Shown here piece after piece: positions 52,165 through 64,000 of a stretch of DNA of 64,000 bases. The notes under the pieces are model-generated. The model worked only from the letters and a program-made list of their open reading frames with translations, did no database searches and had not been told where the DNA came from. This DNA comes from Auricularia sp. M13 (Eukaryota; Basidiomycota; Agaricomycetes; Auriculariales; Auriculariaceae): positions 1,674,001 through 1,738,000 of the forward strand of contig CM073196.1 in NCBI GenBank assembly GCA_037042915.1, written 5' to 3'. The position numbers and the translations under genes were made by a program. Each line of letters opens with the position of its first letter. Position 1 is the stretch's first letter.

Positions 52165-52775
52165 ATGCCCGCAGGACCGGCCTTCACTTCTCTTTTCGCG
52201 CTCGTCGGCGTCGTTGCGGCCGCCCTGCACCCCACTGGCCGTGCTGCGCACGCTAGGCGGCAGGCTGAGCGTCTCCAGACCCGCGACGGCGCCCTGAAGC
52301 TTGTGGACACTTGCGCCGGGGATAACTTCTTTGAGTGAGCCGCACTTTCTCTGGCTTATATTTCCGTCTCGAACACCAGGGCCCTCAGCGGCTTCAACTT
52401 CTTTGATCAGGCGTCGCCCACCCACGGCCTAGCTGACTATGTCAACAAGGACGTGGCTATGGGCGAAAACTTGACATACATCAACCGGCAGGGCCAGGCT
52501 GTTGTGCGCGTGGACAGGACCACGCACATCCAACCCGGCCAAAAGCGCAAGTCGTGAGTATTGTAGATTACAATCTTTGCTCCTGCATGATGGCTGAGAC
52601 GTCTTTTTGCAGCGTGCGCCTCGAGTCGAAAAAGACCTACGGTAACTCGCTGATTGTCATCGACCTTGCGACGATGCCTCACGGGCCGTCGGTCTGGCCA
52701 GCATTCTGGACGACGAGCGCCGGGAAGCCTAGTACTAGACTGGATCTGGGATCTCTCTGGATTTTACGCCACTAA
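52165..52775 (+). pseudogene. GH16 beta-glucanase-type glycoside hydrolase, truncated
   Basis: The start MPAGPAFTSLFALVGVVAAA looks like a signal peptide. Exons joined at canonical introns give SGFNFFDQASPTHGLADYVN, KDVAMGENLTYINRQGQAVV, HIQPGQKRKS, then VRLESKKTYGNSLIVIDLAT and MPHGPSVWPAFWTTSAG. This is the N-terminal half of a fungal GH16 (laminarinase-like) domain. In intact relatives the next segment is N-W-P-x-G-G-E-I-D-I-I-E-G with the two catalytic acids; here similarity stops at about 52722 and the frame ends at 52775. About 165 of the usual 300 or more residues remain and the catalytic acids are absent, so it cannot be an active GH16 enzyme as read. A deletion or rearrangement at the breakpoint is the likely cause; the missing half was not found downstream. 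Confidence 0.75.
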
Positions 52776-53156
52776 CGCACATCTCGCTCATTGTATTACT
52801 GTAGGCTACCAACACACTCACTCTCGCCTTTTCCCTGTAACACTTGGTATGGTTCAAATGAAGACCAATAATTATTGTATTGGTGACCACTATTTGCAGC
52901 TTGCGTGATTTGCATCATCGTTGGTCATCAAGTCGATTCCTCCTGGCTCGACGGCGGCCGAGTGACCCGTGCGACTTGCATCGTACACAGAAAATGTCCT
53001 TCCAGTCGCCAGCGTCGGTTACGCGCTACCCAATCTCCCAAATTCAGCTCTCAGGGTATCGAGTTTGCTGCGACTGACGCTTGTTCAACGTTCAACGAAA
53101 TAATGATACAGGACGCTAAGATGGAATCTACAAATGAGTACGCGCGCTGTCCCCCT
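52776..53156. other. Gene-free region after the truncated GH16 gene
   Basis: 381 bp between the GH16 frame end and the CFT1 stop. No GH16 3' half, transposon end or RNA gene was recognised. Confidence 0.4.
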
Positions 53157-56100
53157 TCACCAAGCAGTGTTGAGTTGCATCCAGTCTCCGAGGATGATTT
53201 CGCGGCTCTGTCCTATCTGCTTCGTAAACTCCACCTGTCGAGGTAAGGGAAGCTCTTCGAACTTGGCGAGGAGATTGCCATCCAATATGCCTCTTGCGAG
53301 GGGTCGAGGAGCAAAATCATTACGCACAACCCTGAATGTCGAATAAGCCAACATACTGGACGCTCAGTGTAAAGCCTACCGAAACGCTTTGGGATGCAAA
53401 CCGGCGACATGTTGGATGTTGCGCGTCATTTGCCCCTGGAGCAAGTGCAGTCGCTTGAAAACGCGCTCTTCGACAGGAACGAGCGCGCTTAAGCTACCGT
53501 CAATACCGCCGTATAGTATCTTAGACTGCGGCGACATAATGTCTTCTTCCCTCGTCCGTCGCAGGATGGTTACAGTGCCTCGTGCCTCGCTTTGAGTGTT
53601 GAACTCCGTCTGGCAGAGTAACTTCTGGCCGTCTTGCGCGTCAGCGTCTATTGGATTGCTTCAGTGCCTGCATAGAGAGGTTGGAAGAAGAGATACATAC
53701 GAAGAGGATCGTATCTGTGGATCCGAACGATACTCTGCTCGTCTGTGGTAACGATCGCCATGTCGCCGAATCCAAAGAAGAACTCGGCGCTGGTGATTGC
53801 AGACCGCTGGAAGTCTTTTCCAAGCAGCTGCAACTTGAATGGGTCCTCTTGAAACGCGACAAACCAAACGCTCTTTACTGCGTCCCCGATGAGCAGCAAA
53901 TTTTTGAGCGTCCGGAGCGAGGTCACGTAGATGCCGACATCCATGAATGCCACACCCACAAGACGCTCGTTGAGATCGAATGCCCGGACAAAGATTTTTT
54001 GACCCATTGAGCTGACAAGGTAACCGTTGATACCACACAATGCGGATACCGGCCCTTTGGCTTCGTCACGGCACCAAAGCTTCAGTTTGTGACGCCGATG
54101 TGGGCCGTCTGGTACCACCTCAATCACCTCGAAAATGTAGGTAGCACCTTTGACGGCAAGGTCCTCCCCGCGGAAAACGGTCGTTCCGACTGCGATAAAG
54201 TCTTTACTGCCTGCCTCGGTGCTCACTGTCTCGAGGCTGACAGTGCGCACCGTGTTGATCATTTCGTTGAAAGCGAACTCGAACCCATCGACAGTAGTCC
54301 ACGTCTCTGGATCGATGAGCTCCAGAGAAGACGTATCTGTGGTGGGGTCTGATATGAAGTCTCCATCGGGCGTCCAGACTGTGTTGCCGTCCTCATCGAA
54401 TAGAACAAAACGACTGCGCAGAGACGAAGCGGCAATAACCATTCCGGTCGTGGCGTCATAGGCTACGCTCGTATATGGTCGGCCCCGGGGAATGAAGAAA
54501 GATGGTAGCTCTTCATCGAGCCGGATGTCTGGCATCCACTCGACCAAGCATGGCCCCTAAACGGCTCAGTGATCACAGTCGTTTGGATATGGACAACGCA
54601 CCTCATCAGTGTTCATGAAGAAATCGCCTCGGGAGCCCCAGAGAGAGCACGCAGTGAAGGAGTGCACAACCGCATTCATCGCGGGGATGAGGCGTACAGC
54701 ACTCTTATCAGTACCAATAATCCAGCCAGGTCGACCACCAGTCAGGAAGACGCCAGACAAAGATGTCGTGAAGGGGATCAGATGTCGCGGGGCCGGCGCT
54801 CCTCGCTTTTCAGCCCGTTCGATAGGCGCAAGGTCGACGGTGCGGCAAAGTATGCGCACAAATGCGAGTTGCAGGCCGGTTTCTCTTCCGGTGGCCACAG
54901 CTGGAAGCTCAATTGTGGCTGTGTCGTAGACCGCCACAGTTCCGGATCGTAGAAGGACCTAACATTTGTCTCAAAAACGGGTCCACGAGTTAATACAATG
55001 CCGCATACCAGGAGGCGCGGACGCGGAGCCGTTTCCCCAATTGCCGCTATAATGATTTCCTCGACGTCGTGATCCTCTGCTTGCCGTGGGGGGTCTTGTG
55101 GAGGCGACGGTGTGGCCAAATCGAAGGAATCGGTCAAGACTGTTGGGAGATTCGACACTCCGCCGCAGGAGAAGACGAGGGTGAGTTTTGGGAGGGCCCA
55201 TATCTTCAAAACCGATCAGATTCACAGATGATGCCTACACATAATGCTTACCTCGACGACCCCTTGCGGTCTGCAGACTACCAGCCATTGAGAGCCTCGG
55301 CCCTCGTCCATCGCAGCCTCGATGGTCGTGGATGCAGGAGCGTTAGCCCGCTCCTTGCCCTTCAAACTTCCTGGGGTCCCAAGTTGAAACAGCCCGGAGT
55401 GGTCTTGGTAAAAGGACGCCGCCAAATATAGGGAAGTCTGCCGAAAGCGTTGGTGTCACAAATACTACGCAAAGGGAAAAGGAACCTTGTCTAGCATCGA
55501 CATATCCTTTCGTCGTAGTTTGCCCTTGCCAGTTTCTCCAACGAATAGGCCGAGCGTATCATCCTCACGCACGATAACGACGAACGGATCTGAAATGCTA
55601 CATGCGCGAATCTTTGCGCGCGGTGTTGTCCCATCCAAATCTTTGATGACTTGTCGCTCAGAGCCATCTATCACGAAGATGAGTTTACGTCGTACAAGAG
55701 GGGTTGTGCTCACCGGCTTCCAAAACTCGAATAGCGTTGCTGATAACCTGCAGTATGGCAGTCCGTTGGAAGAACGGCCCAGCTCCGATAGTGATGGCTG
55801 GAAGACGAGTCAAGATATCTGCGTCATGGTTCGAATCTTTGACAGCGACCTATACCGGTGTAAGAAAACAGCAGCATCTAGAAATGTGCCATACCCTTGA
55901 CAGTCCGGGAGATGGTGTCGCATCGGTGCTGACAATGACGGTATCCCAGTCCGCTGCTCCCGTAGGTCGCTCGATATTCATGCCCGCAACTTTGACCGCT
56001 CGTCGGACAGGGAACGACCAGACACCTCGATTGCCGCTGATCTTGTGTAGCTTCCGTTTCACGCGAGTTGGAAGGTCGCGCTGGAAGCGCGTGAGACCGC

Positions 56101-58113
56101 CCGTATGCCCGACACCAACGCCCGCAAGTAATTCTGGGACGGGACGCTCCTGGAGGGATTGAGCATCGTGAACCGTTCAAGAAAGTATGCCTTACCCCAT
56201 TCCGCCCGACGACGAATGCCATGTCCGATATTGGCCCGTGGCCACACAAGGAGTCTGCCAAAGCAAGCCGCAATATGCGACGTTTCTCGACCGCGGCAGT
56301 AGAGCCGACTGTGACTGTACCGGAGGTACTGGTGACCATCATATCGGCACCTCCGTAAAGGTCTGCCTGGCACATGAATACCAGCTTATGCGCAACTAAG
56401 AAAAAGAGGACAGGCCTTCGTCTTCGGAATCCATAGGGTCGTCATAGGTTGCGCCATTAGAAACACCATTTCCGTTCGTCATTCCATTGCCGTTCACGGA
56501 GTCCGCATCGGGCAGTGTGATGTCTTCCTCCTCGTGCGTGACTTTGAGGAGAATCGACGGACCAGCTGTACTCCCAACTAGCACCAGATCGTCTTGTACA
56601 GCACAGACGACGGACGGAATTGTAGTTTGCGCAAGGCGCTGACCCATGTCGATCTTTGTGACCATCCGGCCTTCCAAGATCAGCTCGACGGGGACGATGC
56701 TGCCATCGCGATAGACTAGCAAGAGCGTTCTCTCTGACACGAAAACAGCCCGTGATCCTTCAAGAGCTTCGTCCCGTTCAGGTGGTGGAGTCGGGAAGTC
56801 GCTGACCCTTGCAGCCCAGCCGTTGGTGGCAACAGCGACGTTTTTGCCGGACTGGTCTATATGTAGGAGTGCATTCGCCGTAATGACGATAACACCACCC
56901 AGTGACGCAGGACATGGTACAAGCCTCATTGCGTCGTATGGCAGTCCGTCCACAGATGCTATGATGGGGTATGTGCGAGTGACCACGTCCAGGGTGATTA
57001 TCCGCAGTCGAACAGTGTCCTTGAATTCGGCCAGGCGACCTGTCCAGGTTTGCTGTGTCTGAAAGAGAACCGCTAGAGTGGGATTATTGAACCCCGGTAA
57101 GAAGGCTAGGTCGATGATGTTCCTGATGTTGTCGTCGACTTCGGGAAGGTTGAGAATGAAGCTTGGAGAATAGGGCACGTCCCTAGGCGCAAATGAGCAC
57201 GCGATAAGCGACGAGGACAATCAACGAGCCTGGAGACACCGCCCTGGTCAACGTCCATGTCTAGTTCCGCTTGACTCTCGTAGAACGGAAGAACGGCGAT
57301 GGAGTCCATAGGTAGTGTCAAGGCGGCACATCTGCTATTCGGGTCGATTCTCAACTCGTTAAGAGCTCGGGCAGGGTCAAACGCGAGCTGAGCATATGTT
57401 GAGAGGCTTTCGAAGCGCGAAGTTTTCTTCGTACCATTTGCGGCGCACGCTCATATGTGTGAATGGAAATGGTGCATAAGTCATGCGTCAGTTCTGACCA
57501 CTCGAGTAACGCGATCTGAAACCAGTGAGTCAGTCTCGCGGTAAAGTAATGCTGCGCTCACTTTTGCATCCTTGAAAGAGACCAGCAACCTGTCTAATTT
57601 ATCTTCTTGACTCGCTGTCGTTTGCACACGAGCAAGTCCCGTGACGATACCGTGCAAACGATGTTGTCGGACAAGATAGAGTTTGGTAACCGTTCGTTGT
57701 CTTTGCCGCGCATGATGGCCAGCAGACTGCCAGCATAATCATATCAGCTTATTTGCCCAGCAACTCTCGTATATTGATGCAGCAGCAACTACCTTGACAA
57801 TGCCGGCGCTTACGAAACCCTCGCCTCCAACATCCATCTCGACCTCGCCTTCTACGGCTTCCATCCCTCGGCGCGTTTTCCCCTGCTCATCCGCAAGGAT
57901 TTTCTCCTGCGAGGGTAACGGTGGAGCCTCGATTCGCACTTCAAAAACGCGCAAGAAATTTTGTCGCGCGACGACAAGGTTGGTCACAGTTCCCAGCTGT
58001 GGCAAGGACGAGCTCCCAGAAGTAGGTGAACGCCGAGCAGAAGGCGTTAGCGCCAAGCTCACTGCGTGCTCTACGCCAGACGGAGGCAAGATCTCTTGCC
58101 GCAGTGCGTTCAT
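53157..58113 (-). CDS. CFT1: mRNA cleavage and polyadenylation factor subunit Cft1 (CPSF160)
   Basis: Cft1 is the large beta-propeller scaffold of the pre-mRNA 3' end-processing complex. The start MNALRQEILPPSGVEHAVSL leads to GTVTNLVVARQNFLRVFEVR. Central exons include SFILNLPEVDDNIRNIIDLA, PTLAVLFQTQQTWTGRLAEF and LRIITLDVVTRTYPIIASVD. The C-terminal propeller has VAYDATTGMVIAASSLRSRF, GTTVFRGEDLAVKGATYIFE, ALCGINGYLVSSMGQKIFVR and EFFFGFGDMAIVTTDEQSIV. The last exon ends LPRQVEFTKQIGQSREIILG and DWMQLNTAW at 53157-53159, as expected for this family. About 1,400 residues after removal of a dozen or more short introns. No interruption was noticed. Confidence 0.94.
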
Positions 58114-58211
58114 CGTCTCCTAGTCACGGCGAGCGGCTCCGAAGCGAAGACCGCGTTTTGAGTCTCCGCTCTTTGACAACTTGAACCTTTGTCTGCGGCA
58201 CGGGCCCTGCT
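58114..58211. promoter_or_regulatory. 98-bp divergent promoter region between CFT1 and the AlkB-like gene
   Basis: Start codons on opposite strands are 98 bp apart. No motif was assigned. Confidence 0.5.
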
Positions 58212-59985
58212 ATGGAGGAATCTGCACCACTGGATACCGATGTGCTGTTGGCCATGCTCATGAGCTTGCTAGATGAGCCCACCCCGCCTGAATTCGTGCT
58301 CATCGACGCATTGGTGGCTGCTGATGGCAATATTCAGCAAGCAGCTGCTCACATCCGAGATGCCCAAACATCTCAGAAACGAAAGCGCAAGCGGTCAATG
58401 AATCTTCATGACTGGCTACAACCTTCAAGCTTATCTAAACCGACCGGAATGGACACGAATAACGAAGACCCCATCAATGCTGCCAGCCACTCGGCGACGT
58501 CTGCGCAATCTTCCCATTCAAGTCCCAACCTTCGGGGCTCTTCAAGCAAATGTACTGATGATGCTCCACATCCTCGAAAGAAGCCTATGTCGGGGAGTTA
58601 TCGAGACGCTCGTTCATCACCTTCCTGCTCGACCAGACCTTTGAAGAATGCACTTGCGCTCCTCCGACCACCATCGTCAACGAAGCAAGCGCCAGCTCGA
58701 TCCGATCCGCTAACGCTTACCAGTCCGGACATGGTGGCCCAACATACACCGTGCACCATACACCTCAATATTCTGCCACCTGAATTGGCTTGCAAGCTTT
58801 TTCATGCGATGGTACATATGGATTTGCTATTTGTTTACCATAACTCATGAACGACTAGGTGCGGGAGTCCGAGAGCTGGTCCAGAAATAAATGGTTTCTC
58901 TTCGATCGAGAGGTCGAAAGTCCACACAAGACATCCTTCTTCGTGCGAATGCAGGCAAGTTGCCCGTCTTTGCCTGCACGTCCATTGCCTAAGAGGTAGC
59001 AGGATCGCACGGAAGGAGACCGCTCATATGAGGAAGCTGCCCGAATGTGGTATGTTGCTACGCTTGCGACCCTACCAAAGGTACAAACACTCGTTTCGCA
59101 GGTACAACGGTCGACCGAATCCGCCCCCAAAGAACTTCCTGCCGGAGATGGAGGCCGCATGCGAAATCATTGAACGAGTGGTCAGCGAGCAGCTTTTATC
59201 GCGGCAAAGGTACCCTCTTGAATGGGGAGGGAAACGCGCAGACGGACAACTGTGGCGTGCCAACTTCGCAGCGTCCAACTGCTATACTGGACGTCAAGAA
59301 GGCGTCGGTTTTCACTCTGACCAGTTGACCTATCTGGGACCCTATGCAACAATCGCTTCTTTGAGCCTTGGTAAGCCTGATACATGTCATATCACCAGTG
59401 TACAGTTGCTCAAAGGCATATGAGGTACCACCCGTATATTCAGGTTGCGCGAGGTGGTGCCCAAGGAAGAAGCGAATACACGACACGCTCAGACATTTAA
59501 CATACCCCTCCCACACAATTCGCTCACCATAATGCATGCGACATGCCAAGAATACTACAAGGTGGGACACGTGTCCCGATTCAAACCGTTGCGCCTCATT
59601 CATGCAACGTTGCATGTAGCATTGCGTGCCTCCCCAGCCCGCAATCGACGTGTTCCGTCCGCCCTTCCCGGCCGACGCTGGAGACCCCAATGAACCCAGC
59701 AATATCCGCATCAACCTGACATTCAGATTCTATCGACCCGATTTCCACCCGTCCAGCATTCCGCGGTGCAAGTGCAATGTGCCTATGATTCTTCGACCTG
59801 ACATGAAAGGGCGTCCCAAACGAGGAGAGGAGCAGCGGCGTGAGATCAAGTACTGGTGGACCTGCTACGCTGGTGCCCAAAATGAGGGCAAGGGCTGCAA
59901 TCTATGGAGAGTTATGGATGCGCGGGCCGAGGGCCGAGGGCCCTTTGTTGGTGACCAGCAGAACTGTAGCGATGTTCCAGCTTGA
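58212..59985 (+). CDS. AlkB-like 2OG-Fe(II) DNA repair dioxygenase with CUE-like and GRF zinc-finger domains
   Basis: The first exon (58212 to about 58850) starts MEESAPLDTDVLLAMLMSLL; PEFVLIDALVAADGNIQQAA looks like a CUE/UBA-type ubiquitin-binding helix bundle. A disordered linker follows, then the AlkB part: HLNILPPELACKLFHAMV, SWSRNKWFLFDREVESPHKT, YNGRPNPPPKNFLPEMEAAC and EGVGFHSDQLTYLGPYATIA, with the HxD iron motif as HSD. Next are NIPLPHNSLTIMHATCQEYY and IRINLTFRFYRPDF. The C-terminus has a GRF-type zinc finger: RCKCNVPMILRPDMKGR then KYWWTCYAGAQNEGKGCNLW. The call is closest to ALKBH2/3-type repair of alkylated bases. Several introns fall between 58810 and 59630, so some joins are approximate. 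Divergent from CFT1 and convergent with CDC45. Confidence 0.87.
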
Positions 59986-60147
59986 CATGTATACTGTATT
60001 CGTATCAGTAGCAGAACCAGCGAGTTGTTGTAAAGAATAAGAAATTCATGATAGCAAGAGTGCAATAACAAACAGATGCTGAGATATAGCACATACACAA
60101 CACATAGCGATGGGAGAGCCCTGTACATAGCCTATGGGAGATGAAAA

Positions 60148-62682
60148 AGGTCCGTCATTAAAATCTAGGCAAAGACTCGTTGCAAAGCGTCTGCAGGAAA
60201 ATATTCAGGTCGTCCTCGTTAATCTCAATCACGCTTGTATCGAAGGTGCCATGGCGCGTGCGGGCATTGCACTTAGCTCTAGCATCAAGGAAGGCGAGGC
60301 CGAATTGGCTGTCACAAGGCATCAATATTTGGACCCTCGATCTTCAAAGAAACGAAGACTCACTTGCGGCGAACATCGTCAAATTCGAGGGCGGATGTGA
60401 CACCGACGATAATGTAGCGGCCCATCTTCTCGTCCTTCGCGGCCACAACGAAGGGTAAACTCTTGCGCTTCTGCGCGCGGGAGGACTTGCCGTCGGCAAT
60501 GCGGTCGCGCATCGCCTCGACGAGCCACAAAGCGAGGCGCGAGAGAACGCCCGGGATAGTGAACAAGCTCAGATCTGGTCCTTGAGAGAGCACGACAACG
60601 CGGTGGCCGTGCATGGTGCGGATATCCTGCTTGTCAATAATGGACGTGCCCTGGCGGATAATGGCTTGATGCAGAGATCGTGCTAATTTGAGTGATTCGT
60701 TGATTCGCTCCGTACTACATGCGAATGTCAGCATCTGGATTGGAATGCACTGACGCAACTCACTCTCCAAGAGCGTCAAACGCAGTCCAGAAGTTCTTGA
60801 TCCACCATTCGAGAGGTTTGTTGCCGTCTTCCGCCTCATCGTCCCCATCGGGAGCAGCGCTCTTCGACCGCTGCTTACCCTGTGGGGCTTGCTGTCCAGG
60901 TGGGATGTTCTCCCTCTCATCGTCCTTCCACTTGTCTGTGTCGCGCACGCTCCAGAGTTTTCCTCCTCCAAACCACTCTCCACCGTTCCGCGTGCCGTCG
61001 ACATCAATCTCCATCCTATGCCCACCGGCGACGTCGAGAAGGGCACTGATACCCTCGACGACGTCGGCCGCGGAGAGCGCTTGGGAGCGGTAGCCGTGAC
61101 AGCGCGTGAATGAGGGATAGGAAAGCTCGACGAGGCCATACTCTGGCGCCATGACGTCCAACTTTGCGCGCAGCTTGCGTTTCAGATCCATGTCCATATG
61201 TGTGTAGATCTGTTGCGTCTGGAGAATTGAGAAACTGCGCGTTGAATGTTAGGATAAAACTTGACCATTGAGCACAAGGAGCGTACCCCATCTTCGCTAG
61301 CAGTCCCTGGAGACGCTTCTTGCCCCGGTCTTTCCATGTGCCCAGCTTGTTGGCAACGTAGGATGAATGGTACATGGCGTCGAAGAGAGACCAGTGCCGG
61401 AAAAGAGTAAAGCGAAGTTCCTCGCTGGGCCGGATGCTGGTGTCGTCGGCGCTCAAGGCTTGATTCACTTTCTCAGGTGGAGGCGCAGGATTCAGACGCG
61501 CCACCTCGTCATGAAATAGTTGGTGATAGGTCTCGTACTTGTCGCGTGATATTCGAGAGGTGGTGTACTGATAGGTCAAGCCCAGTATCGCCAACCTTTG
61601 CGCCGTCAAATTGGTAACAAGGATTTAAGTCATCACGCACCATAGAATATCGTTGTCGACACGCTCGAGCATGACGGCTAACGCGTACATGATGCCTGAC
61701 GCTGCCTGACCATACCATGTGCCCATGGTATAATGCTTCTCGACTTGTTGGCTGTACATGTCGCGCGCATCGCGAGATAAGCGAGGTGGTTTCTGCAATA
61801 CGGATCAGCCAAGTCCCATTGAGGAAGGAATAGTCGACGCACGTCCTCGCGATCGACTCGTCTGCGCTTGCCGCGGGGAGAAACCTGAAAATGTGTCGTC
61901 AAGTCTTGTGAGCCATGCCCTTCCGAAGAAAGATCGACATACGCTGCTGCCGCCTGAACGTCGTCGTTTTCCAGAGGATGTTTCGCTCTCGTCTCCGGAA
62001 TCCTCAACCAGCACGCTGCCTTCCTCGTCATCATCTTCCTTTGGTAAATCGTCGTCGTCGTCAGACTCATCCTCCGCGTCCGAGTCTTCCGGGAAGGCCT
62101 GGCAGGGCTGATCAGCGGCGCATTATCGAGACGCAATATGGGACGCACCATCAGAGTCTCCCACGCAGTGCGCTCTTCTTCCATCTTGTCCGCACTGCCG
62201 TCATCCCAGACGACGACGCGCTGGCCCTCGGCGCCCGTGTCAAACAGACTAGCCAAGTTCTGTGGCCGCAGCGAGTCGAGCACGTGCACAGTGAGCGCGT
62301 CGTGAAACTCGCCAAACCATTCGGGGGACGGCAGATCGAGGATGGAGCCCATGTTGAGCAGAATGAGCGTGTGAAGCTGCGAGTACGATGAGAAGGCGCA
62401 ACCACCACGGCGGGCGGCACGACGGACCTCTGTCTGCTTGATGAGCTCGTCGCGCTGCTTTTCGAGCGCCTCCATGCCAGACACTGGTATGATGCGGTGC
62501 AGGATCTCGTCCTGCCTGAGCAGAGCCTGGAGAATGCGCGCGGCACAGAGCGCGTCGACGTCGGGCGCGACGAGGATGATGATGGACGAGGCCGCCGTGC
62601 TCGGTGAGCGGCGATACGTGCTCAGGATCGACTGATACACGTCCACGTACGTCCGCGTCGAGCTCGCCGTCACGTACACCAT
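60148..62682 (-). CDS. CDC45: Replication initiation factor Cdc45
   Basis: Cdc45 joins Mcm2-7 and GINS to form the CMG helicase. The start MVYVTASSTRTYVDVYQSIL leads to IIILVAPDVDALCAARILQA, the degenerate DHH-type motif of Cdc45. Next come QLHTLILLNMGSILDLPSPE and ALTVHVLDSLRPQNLASLFD, then an acidic, low-complexity insert near 62000-61830. The middle includes ETYHQLFHDEVARLNPAPPP, RFTLFRHWSLFDAMYHSSYV and LVELSYPSFTRCHGYRSQAL. C-terminal exons give MHGHRVVVLSQGPDLSLFTI, PFVVAAKDEKMGRYIIVGVT, then QFGLAFLDARAKCNARTRHG and TFDTSVIEINEDDLNIFLQT, stop at 60148-60150. About ten introns. Length and motif order agree with fungal Cdc45. Confidence 0.93.
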
Positions 62683-63224
62683 CCTGGACTCTGGACGCTG
62701 GGATAGAACGTACAACGCGGGCCAAACAAGTGCAAGCGCGATTCTGCTTCCGCGACGCGTCGCCGGGCGCCCGGCCCGTCAAGTCCGACTCTTTGACCGA
62801 CTTCATGGCATGGAATTCTGGCCCGCGGATACCAGGCTCGAGGATGCAACTGCGACGTCGAGGCGACGCAGACATTACAAGGCTGCACACAGTTCCCACC
62901 CAGTCCTGTCGCATGGAGGATTAGGTGCTGCTCGCTTGCGTGAGAGCTCCGACGACCCCTCCCACCTCGAGTGGACGACCCTATCTCAAGTCAGCGAAGG
63001 TGGGCTATCAAAATTTCCCAACGAAACGATATGAACATTTGGCGCAGGCCCTCGGTTGCAGCTAGCACGACCCTCCGTCAAACTCTTCCCAGCCACACGC
63101 AGTCCGGCAGTCAGCACGACGCGTCTTAGTTCAATTGCCAGGACAGAGGAAGCGGTGAGCGCTGAGATTTCAAGTCAATTATGCGGAGGACCTGAAGGGA
63201 TTTGGGCTTGAGTAGGTCAGCTTC
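62683..63224. promoter_or_regulatory. Divergent intergenic region between CDC45 and the gene at the right edge
   Basis: 542 bp between divergent starts. No coding exon was supported, although a 5' exon of the right-hand gene could lie here because an acceptor-like TAGGTCAG precedes its first Met. Confidence 0.35.
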
Positions 63225-64000
63225 ATGCGCACATATTACCCAGACGCGCACGTGCCGTTTGAGCTGCTGAGGGACCAAATATCAAGCGACGAAGCATACC
63301 TGAAGGACAACACGTTCGACCCGTTCTTAGGCAACAGACTGTCCACAGCCTGCATATGCGGAGAGGATGCTCGTGGCCGCGTTCCTGATGCAATCGATAT
63401 CCTCGTATTCCCTTCTGGCGAGTTGGGTGAAGACTTGCGTAAGTCAGATGCTTAACCCCCTATCGCGGTGCTGAGATTCGGCGCAGACGTCGCACCCTTT
63501 CTCAAGGACCCTGCAACGCAGGTCATTAAGTTTGTGCCACATGCTGTCGCTCAAGAATCACTTCACAATCCCATCCTCCAAATTGCTGCAAGTAGTGCAC
63601 GTCAGTTTCACCCTGTATCCAAGCCATTGTCATCCTCATGTTATTTCAGCGGATCCATGGTTCGCCATCCGCACGCGTGACGCGTTGACTCTGGCAAATT
63701 TCAATGCATTGGTCGACCGATCCCAGCCCGCCCCCGAAATCGAAACGCGCCATTTTGTGAGGATTGACATCGCCGACTTCGAAAGACATCCTCTACTTGA
63801 TGTTGCGATGAGTCCTTTCGCGGCCGATGTCGCATTAGCAGTCGGAGCCTCCGGCGAATTGTATGACGTCCAGGCTTCTCGTCTTCGAGCAGTGTATGTC
63901 CGCTCACTCTTAGCACACCTGCAACCTGTTGATCCGCACATCCAAGGCAAAGATTCCCATCTCAGCTGAACGACCCTGCCGACGGAGTCGCATTCCAACG
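63225..64000 (+). CDS. Unassigned protein, possible Rrn6-like beta-propeller (3' part cut off)
   Basis: Partial at the right edge. The first exon reads MRTYYPDAHVPFELLRDQIS, YLKDNTFDPFLGNRLSTACI and PDAIDILVFPSGELGED. Then come DVAPFLKDPATQVIKFVPHA and ESLHNPILQIAASSA, followed, after a short intron, by DPWFAIRTRDALTLANFNAL and RIDIADFERHPLLDVAMSPF, AADVALAVGASGELYDVQ. The pattern of I-x-I-A-A-S, F-A-I-R-T and D-V-A-x-x-P-F-x-A-D-x-A-L-A-V resembles beta-propeller blades of RNA polymerase I core factor Rrn6/TAF1C-type proteins, but this is a guess. A real gene is likely because the exons are coding-like and spaced by short introns. The start is uncertain. Confidence 0.6.

Overview
The window is nuclear DNA of a filamentous fungus, almost certainly a basidiomycete (Agaricomycetes-like). 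The support is GC-rich coding sequence, dense 45-80 nt introns with GTGCGT/GTGAGT-type donors and pyrimidine..AG acceptors, genes packed on both strands, an agaric-style F-box/LRR gene and a Crinkler-type P-loop NTPase. No rRNA, tRNA, CRISPR or organellar sequence was seen.

Layout. 1-11 kb: SPT6 (cut by the left edge), SEC66, a USP7/UBP15 deubiquitinase, phosphatidylserine synthase CHO1, NSE1 of the Smc5/6 complex and mitoribosomal protein MRP21. 11-21 kb: a long Msp1-like mitochondrial AAA ATPase, phosphatidylinositol synthase PIS1, poly(A)-binding protein PAB1 and primase large subunit PRI2. 21-22.1 kb: a 1.16-kb terminal-inverted-repeat element with matching flanking direct repeats, apparently a non-autonomous DNA transposon, lying between PRI2 and an F-box gene. 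22-31 kb: the F-box gene, CMR1, an accessory island (Crinkler-type NTPase, an opposed broken relative, a T40 tract) and an unrecognised gene. 31-46 kb: a small mitochondrial membrane protein, COA8, NUP133, a VAC1/PEP7-like FYVE protein, PRP19, SOG2 and HIS3. 46-64 kb: an M13 metallopeptidase, MSS51, a truncated GH16 gene, CFT1, a CUE-AlkB-GRF repair dioxygenase, CDC45, and a beta-propeller-like gene cut by the right edge.

Most of the window is conserved housekeeping: mRNA production and fate (SPT6, PRP19, CFT1, PAB1), replication and repair (PRI2, CDC45, NSE1, CMR1, AlkB), mitochondrial function (MRP21, AAA ATPase, COA8, MSS51) and phospholipid synthesis from CDP-diacylglycerol (CHO1, PIS1). 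Five head-to-head pairs have only 43-98 bp between start codons.

The less ordinary parts are the TIR element, the Crinkler-type island, the truncated GH16 gene, and a recurring pattern in which four conserved genes each seem to lack one base in a short homopolymer, which looks more like an assembly problem than biology. I found no convincing wholly new system. All gene models were spliced by eye, so exon borders are approximate.
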